A stretch of DNA of 7,428 nt from SG8-39 sp032125995 (GTDB taxonomy: Bacteria > Pseudomonadota > Gammaproteobacteria > Burkholderiales > SG8-39): contig JAQBBQ010000042.1 of assembly GCA_032125995.1 (NCBI GenBank), forward strand, positions 1 to 7,428. The letters run 5' to 3'. Position numbers and translations under genes: made by a program. Below, piece after piece: positions 5,086 to 7,428 of the stretch. The notes under the pieces are model-generated. The model worked only from the letters and a program-made list of their open reading frames with translations. It made no database searches and was not told the DNA's origin. The first letter of the stretch is position 1. Each line of letters opens with the position of its first letter.

Positions 5086-6392
5086 ACGCGATGAACGCGC
5101 CGGGACCGCAGCGCGCCGAATCGGATCGGCAGCCCGGCATGAAGCTGCACGCCGCGCAGCGGCGCCACGCGGAATCCCTGCTCGGTGAATTGTTGCAGTT
5201 TTCCGCTCCGGCGGACCAGGTGGTTTCGCGCTATTTCAGATCACACCGCGCGCTCGGCCAGCGCGACCGGGCGTTCATCGCCGAGACGACGTTCGCGGTG
5301 CTGCGCCGCAAACGATCGCTCGAGGCCGCCGCGGGAAGCGCGCATCCGAGGGCACTCGTCCTCGCGGCTTTGATTCGCGTCCAGGGATTTTCGGTGCGCG
5401 GGCTCGGGGAGGGGCTCTCACCGGGCGACCAGGCGGTCGTCGAGCGTGTGCGGGGCGCGGATACCGACGGGCTCGCCGATGCGGTGCGCGCCGATCTGCC
5501 CGACTGGTTGTGGTCGCGCCTCGTCGCGGTGTATGGCGCGACGGAGGCGATGCGCATCGCGCAGGGGCTGCTGAACGGGGCCCCGCTCGATCTGCGCGTA
5601 AACCTCGCGAAAATGGATCGCGCGGCGGCGATCGCGCAGCTGGCAAGCAGTGGGATCGAGGGTCGTGCGACGCCGTACTCGCCCGCGGGCGTGCGCCTTG
5701 CGGAGAAACCGGCAATCAACCGTGATCCGCTTTTCGAGGCGGGCGCGATCGAAGTTCAAGACGAGGGCAGTCAGCTCCTCGCCTACCTCCTGGCGCCGCG
5801 CCGCGGCGAGATGGTGGCGGACTACTGTGCCGGCGCCGGCGGCAAGACCCTCGCGATTTCGATGCTCATGCGCGGCGCCGGCCGCGTCTACGCGATGGAC
5901 GTGTCCACCAAGCGCCTCGCGGCGCTCGCGCCGCGCGCCGCGCGGGCGGGCATTTCGAACGTCCACACGATTGCGCTCTCGGGCGAAACCGACGCGCGCG
6001 CAAAACGGCTCGCCGGAAAGATCGACCGCGTGTTGGTCGACTCGCCGTGCAGCGGGTTCGGGACGCTGCGTCGGAATCCGGACCTCAAATGGCGCCACGG
6101 CGCTGAGGCAATCACAGAGCTGGCGGAAAAGCAGGGCCGCATCCTCGCGGCCGCGGCACGCCTGGTGAAACCCGGCGGGCGGCTGGTGTATGCGACCTGC
6201 AGCATTCTGCAAGAGGAGAACGAGGCCGTGGTCGAGCAGTTCCTGCGCGCGGCGGACGGATTTCATCCCCTGTCATGCACCGACCTGCTCGCGGCGCAGC
6301 GCATCGAACTGAATGGTGGACCCTATTTGCGTCTGTGGCCACACGTGCACGGCACCGACGGCTTCTTCGCGGCTGCGTTCACGCGTGCCTAG
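5082..6392 (+). CDS. RsmB/NOP (Sun/Fmu) family RNA 5-methylcytosine methyltransferase
   Basis: A 436-residue SAM-dependent enzyme that should methylate C5 of a cytosine in rRNA (E. coli RsmB modifies C967 of 16S rRNA). The SAM-binding motif is DYCAGAGGKT from D247. Motif IV is DSPCSGFGTLRRNPDLKW with C323, and motif VI is YATCS with C373. These two cysteines are the release and nucleophile residues of the family. The C-terminus GTDGFFAAAFTRA is typical. The N-terminal 150 or so residues are helical and RNA-binding in position, but I cannot confirm a full NusB-like domain by eye. The start at 5082 overlaps the purN stop. A second candidate is Met20 (5139), where homology-like sequence (MKLHAAQRRHAE) seems to begin, but it has no ribosome binding site either. 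No symbol is given because the target base cannot be settled between RsmB-type paralogues. Confidence 0.92.
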   Translation: MNAMNAPGPQRAESDRQPGMKLHAAQRRHAESLLGELLQFSAPADQVVSRYFRSHRALGQRDRAFIAETTFAVLRRKRSLEAAAGSAHPRALVLAALIRVQGFSVRGLGEGLSPGDQAVVERVRGADTDGLADAVRADLPDWLWSRLVAVYGATEAMRIAQGLLNGAPLDLRVNLAKMDRAAAIAQLASSGIEGRATPYSPAGVRLAEKPAINRDPLFEAGAIEVQDEGSQLLAYLLAPRRGEMVADYCAGAGGKTLAISMLMRGAGRVYAMDVSTKRLAALAPRAARAGISNVHTIALSGETDARAKRLAGKIDRVLVDSPCSGFGTLRRNPDLKWRHGAEAITELAEKQGRILAAAARLVKPGGRLVYATCSILQEENEAVVEQFLRAADGFHPLSCTDLLAAQRIELNGGPYLRLWPHVHGTDGFFAAAFTRA

Positions 6393-6402
6393 GCTGTGGC
6401 GA

Positions 6403-7170
6403 CTACTCGCGGTTCGGTCCCGGTTCGCCCACGTAGGGCGCATGTAGGTGCACCGACTCGACCGCGCGGCGCTTGCGCAGGCGCAGATTGAGCATCTCGA
6501 CGATCACCGCGAACGCCATGGCGAAGTAGACATATCCTTTCGGCAGATCATGGTCGAAGCCCTGTGCAATGAGCACCACGCCGATGACGACCAGGAAGGC
6601 GAGCGCGAGCATCTTGATCGTCGGGTGCGCTGAGACGAAGCGGCCGATCGGGCCCGCGAAGGCCATCATCAATCCGACCGACGCAACGACCGCCGCAATC
6701 ATGATTTCGAGCTCCTTGACCATGCCAACCGCAGTGATGATCGAGTCGAGCGAAAACACGAGATCGACGAGCATGATCTGCACGATCACGGCGCCAAAGG
6801 TCGCGCGTACCGCGGTGGAGCGCCCGCCTTCCTCACCCTCGAGCAGCTGGTGGATCTCGCCCACGCTCTTCCAGAGCAGGAAGAGTCCGCCGCCAATGAG
6901 GATCAGGTCGCGCCCGGAAAATTCCTCGCCGAGCACGGTGAACAGCGGCGCCGTGAGCGCGATGATCCACGCCAGCACGACGAGCAATCCGATACGCATG
7001 ACCATCGCGCCAGCCAGGCCGATGCGGCGCGCGATCTCGCGGCGTGCGCGCGGCAGCTTGTCGACAAGAATGGAGATGAAGATGATGTTGTCGATGCCGA
7101 GCACAAGCTCGAGCGCGGTCAGCGTGGCGAACGCGATCCAGGCCCGTGGATCGAACAGTAGGTCTAGCAT
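6403..7170 (-). CDS. TerC-family integral membrane protein (probable metal ion transporter)
   Basis: A 255-residue inner-membrane protein with about seven hydrophobic segments (roughly residues 10-34, 49-75, 88-105, 122-148, 154-176, 185-207, 213-230). The two acidic TerC signatures are present: E21 and D27 in LELVLGIDNIIF, and D136 and D142 in LVDLVFSLDSIITA. A basic cytoplasmic tail (RKRR) ends it. Relatives such as E. coli Alx and Bacillus MeeF/MeeY export manganese, so manganese efflux is the likeliest role; tellurite resistance is only a historical name. The ATG at 7170 has GGGAG 5 bases upstream (7176-7180). The frame stays open to 7362, but the added 64 residues are basic, carry no transmembrane segment and overlie the likely promoter. 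The gene converges on the methyltransferase with a 10-base gap and no terminator hairpin. Confidence 0.93.
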   Translation of the reverse strand: MLDLLFDPRAWIAFATLTALELVLGIDNIIFISILVDKLPRARREIARRIGLAGAMVMRIGLLVVLAWIIALTAPLFTVLGEEFSGRDLILIGGGLFLLWKSVGEIHQLLEGEEGGRSTAVRATFGAVIVQIMLVDLVFSLDSIITAVGMVKELEIMIAAVVASVGLMMAFAGPIGRFVSAHPTIKMLALAFLVVIGVVLIAQGFDHDLPKGYVYFAMAFAVIVEMLNLRLRKRRAVESVHLHAPYVGEPGPNRE

Positions 7171-7214
7171 GCGGTCTCCCGAGGCGCCGCGCGCGGGGGC
7201 GGCAGAAACGCGTC

Positions 7215-7254
7215 GCATTATCCCAAAGTGCTGCGCGGCGCATTTCGATAATGC
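7215..7254. repeat. Inverted GCATTATC / GATAATGC pair upstream of the TerC gene
   Basis: GCATTATC (7215-7222) and GATAATGC (7247-7254) are perfect 8-base inverted copies separated by 24 bases. The right copy is also half of a tighter palindrome, GCATT-TCGAT-AATGC (7240-7254). The pair could be an operator or two divergent -10 elements. The symmetry is seen directly; the role is inference. Confidence 0.45.
7217..7225 (-). promoter_or_regulatory. Candidate extended -10 promoter for the TerC gene
   Basis: On the minus strand TGG-GATAAT forms an extended -10 element, with GATAAT one base from consensus. Transcription would start near 7210, giving a leader of about 40 bases that ends in the GGGAG ribosome binding site. 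No strong -35 is seen at the usual distance. A TTGACC at 7287-7282 lies too far upstream to pair with it. The left arm of the inverted repeat at 7215-7254 overlaps this box. Confidence 0.4.
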
Positions 7255-7349
7255 CTTACGGGCGAGGGGCTTAGCGAACGCGGTCAAGCGCGTGGCGCGA
7301 AGTGTATACATGCGTCTAAACGGGGTTCGCGGAGGAGTGTGATTCGCGT

Positions 7350-7355
7350 AGAATG
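7350..7355 (+). promoter_or_regulatory. Candidate -10 box (TAGAAT) for the gene at the right edge
   Basis: TAGAAT matches five of six consensus bases and would start transcription near 7362, about 35 bases before the ATG at 7397. TATATT at 7373-7378 is a second candidate nearer the start. The -35 is unclear; TTCGCG at 7325-7330 is a poor match at 19 bases. The local drop in GC content supports a promoter region. Confidence 0.35.
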
Positions 7356-7396
7356 CCGCCACGCTTCCTGCCTATATTCAACGAGATAAACCCACT

Positions 7397-7428
7397 ATGC
7401 CTTTGTTGCGCGACGTTCTTTTTGCCGG
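7397..7428 (+). CDS. Start of an unidentified gene, cut by the right edge
   Basis: An ATG at 7397 opens a frame that reads MPLLRDVLFAG before the window ends. It lies in a lower-GC stretch after two candidate -10 boxes, with a purine-rich but weak ribosome binding site (GAGA at 7383-7386, about 10 bases away). The gene would be divergent from the TerC gene. Eleven residues are too few to assign a family, and whether it is a real gene rests on context. Confidence 0.45.
   Translation, partial: MPLLRDVLFA

Noticed and set aside
5418..6266. 282-codon open frame antisense to the methyltransferase
   Set aside because: Long antisense frames are expected in GC-rich genes. The translation is Arg-rich, resembles no family, and the opposite strand carries a full set of methyltransferase motifs.
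6387..6394. GCCTAGGC palindrome at the methyltransferase stop, as a terminator shared with the TerC gene
   Set aside because: A perfect palindrome with no loop cannot form a useful hairpin at this length, and no T-tract is near.
7171..7320. Possible yybP-ykoY manganese riboswitch before the TerC gene
   Set aside because: Such riboswitches often precede terC-like genes, but the GGGGAGUAG-type core and the paired-loop layout are not recognisable in the minus-strand leader, and the likely leader (about 40 bases) is too short.
6569..7342. 257-codon plus-strand open frame opposite the TerC gene
   Set aside because: The translation is Ser/Thr/Met/Arg-rich in the way the complement of hydrophobic codons reads, and it has no recognisable domain.
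7171..7362. 64-residue N-terminal extension of the TerC protein
   Set aside because: Open frame only. It is Arg/Ala-rich, has no membrane segment, overlaps the promoter-like region, and the internal ATG at 7170 has a good ribosome binding site and the family's normal start.
1..7428. Defence island, mobile element or CRISPR content
   Set aside because: Every long stretch is accounted for by conserved chromosomal genes in normal spacing. There are no transposase or integrase-like frames, no regular spaced repeats and no tRNA-adjacent attachment-site duplication.

Overview
This 7.4 kb window is GC-rich, densely packed bacterial chromosome. Third codon positions are strongly G/C, and the genes are mostly housekeeping. 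The protein sequences and the purN-rRNA m5C methyltransferase pair look most like Betaproteobacteria (Burkholderiales or a relative). That placement comes from recognising family sequences, not from a database search. There are no mobile elements, CRISPR arrays, rRNA or tRNA genes, and no obvious recently transferred segment.

Layout, left to right. (1) Minus strand, cut by the left edge: glutamyl-Q tRNA(Asp) synthetase (gluQRS). (2) Divergent from it, plus strand: a thioredoxin with a short C-terminal tail, then a pirin-family metal cupin, then an exported TraB/GumN-family protein only 15 bases after the pirin stop. (3) A divergent pair around a 111-base AT-richer control region: a PNPOx-like flavoprotein (minus) and a LysR-type regulator (plus). 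The LysR gene ends in a perfect 11-bp inverted repeat that includes the last base of its stop codon. (4) purN (GAR transformylase) and an RsmB/NOP-family RNA cytosine methyltransferase, overlapping by ATGA and so probably translationally coupled. (5) Convergent with these, ten bases away, a TerC-family membrane protein (minus). Its 226-base upstream region holds candidate divergent promoters, an inverted GCATTATC/GATAATGC pair, and the first 32 bases of an unidentified plus-strand gene at the right edge.

Functional themes are translation and RNA modification (GluQRS, the RsmB-like enzyme), purine synthesis (PurN), thiol redox (thioredoxin), and several poorly characterised metal or flavin proteins (pirin, TraB/GumN, PNPOx-like, TerC). 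The last four have no firmly assigned substrate. I did not find a clearly new multi-gene system. The observations most worth checking are non-coding: the stem-loop at the LysR stop codon, the repeats in the flavoprotein/LysR control region, the inverted pair upstream of the TerC gene, and two genes (purN, LysR) that may have very short or absent 5' leaders.
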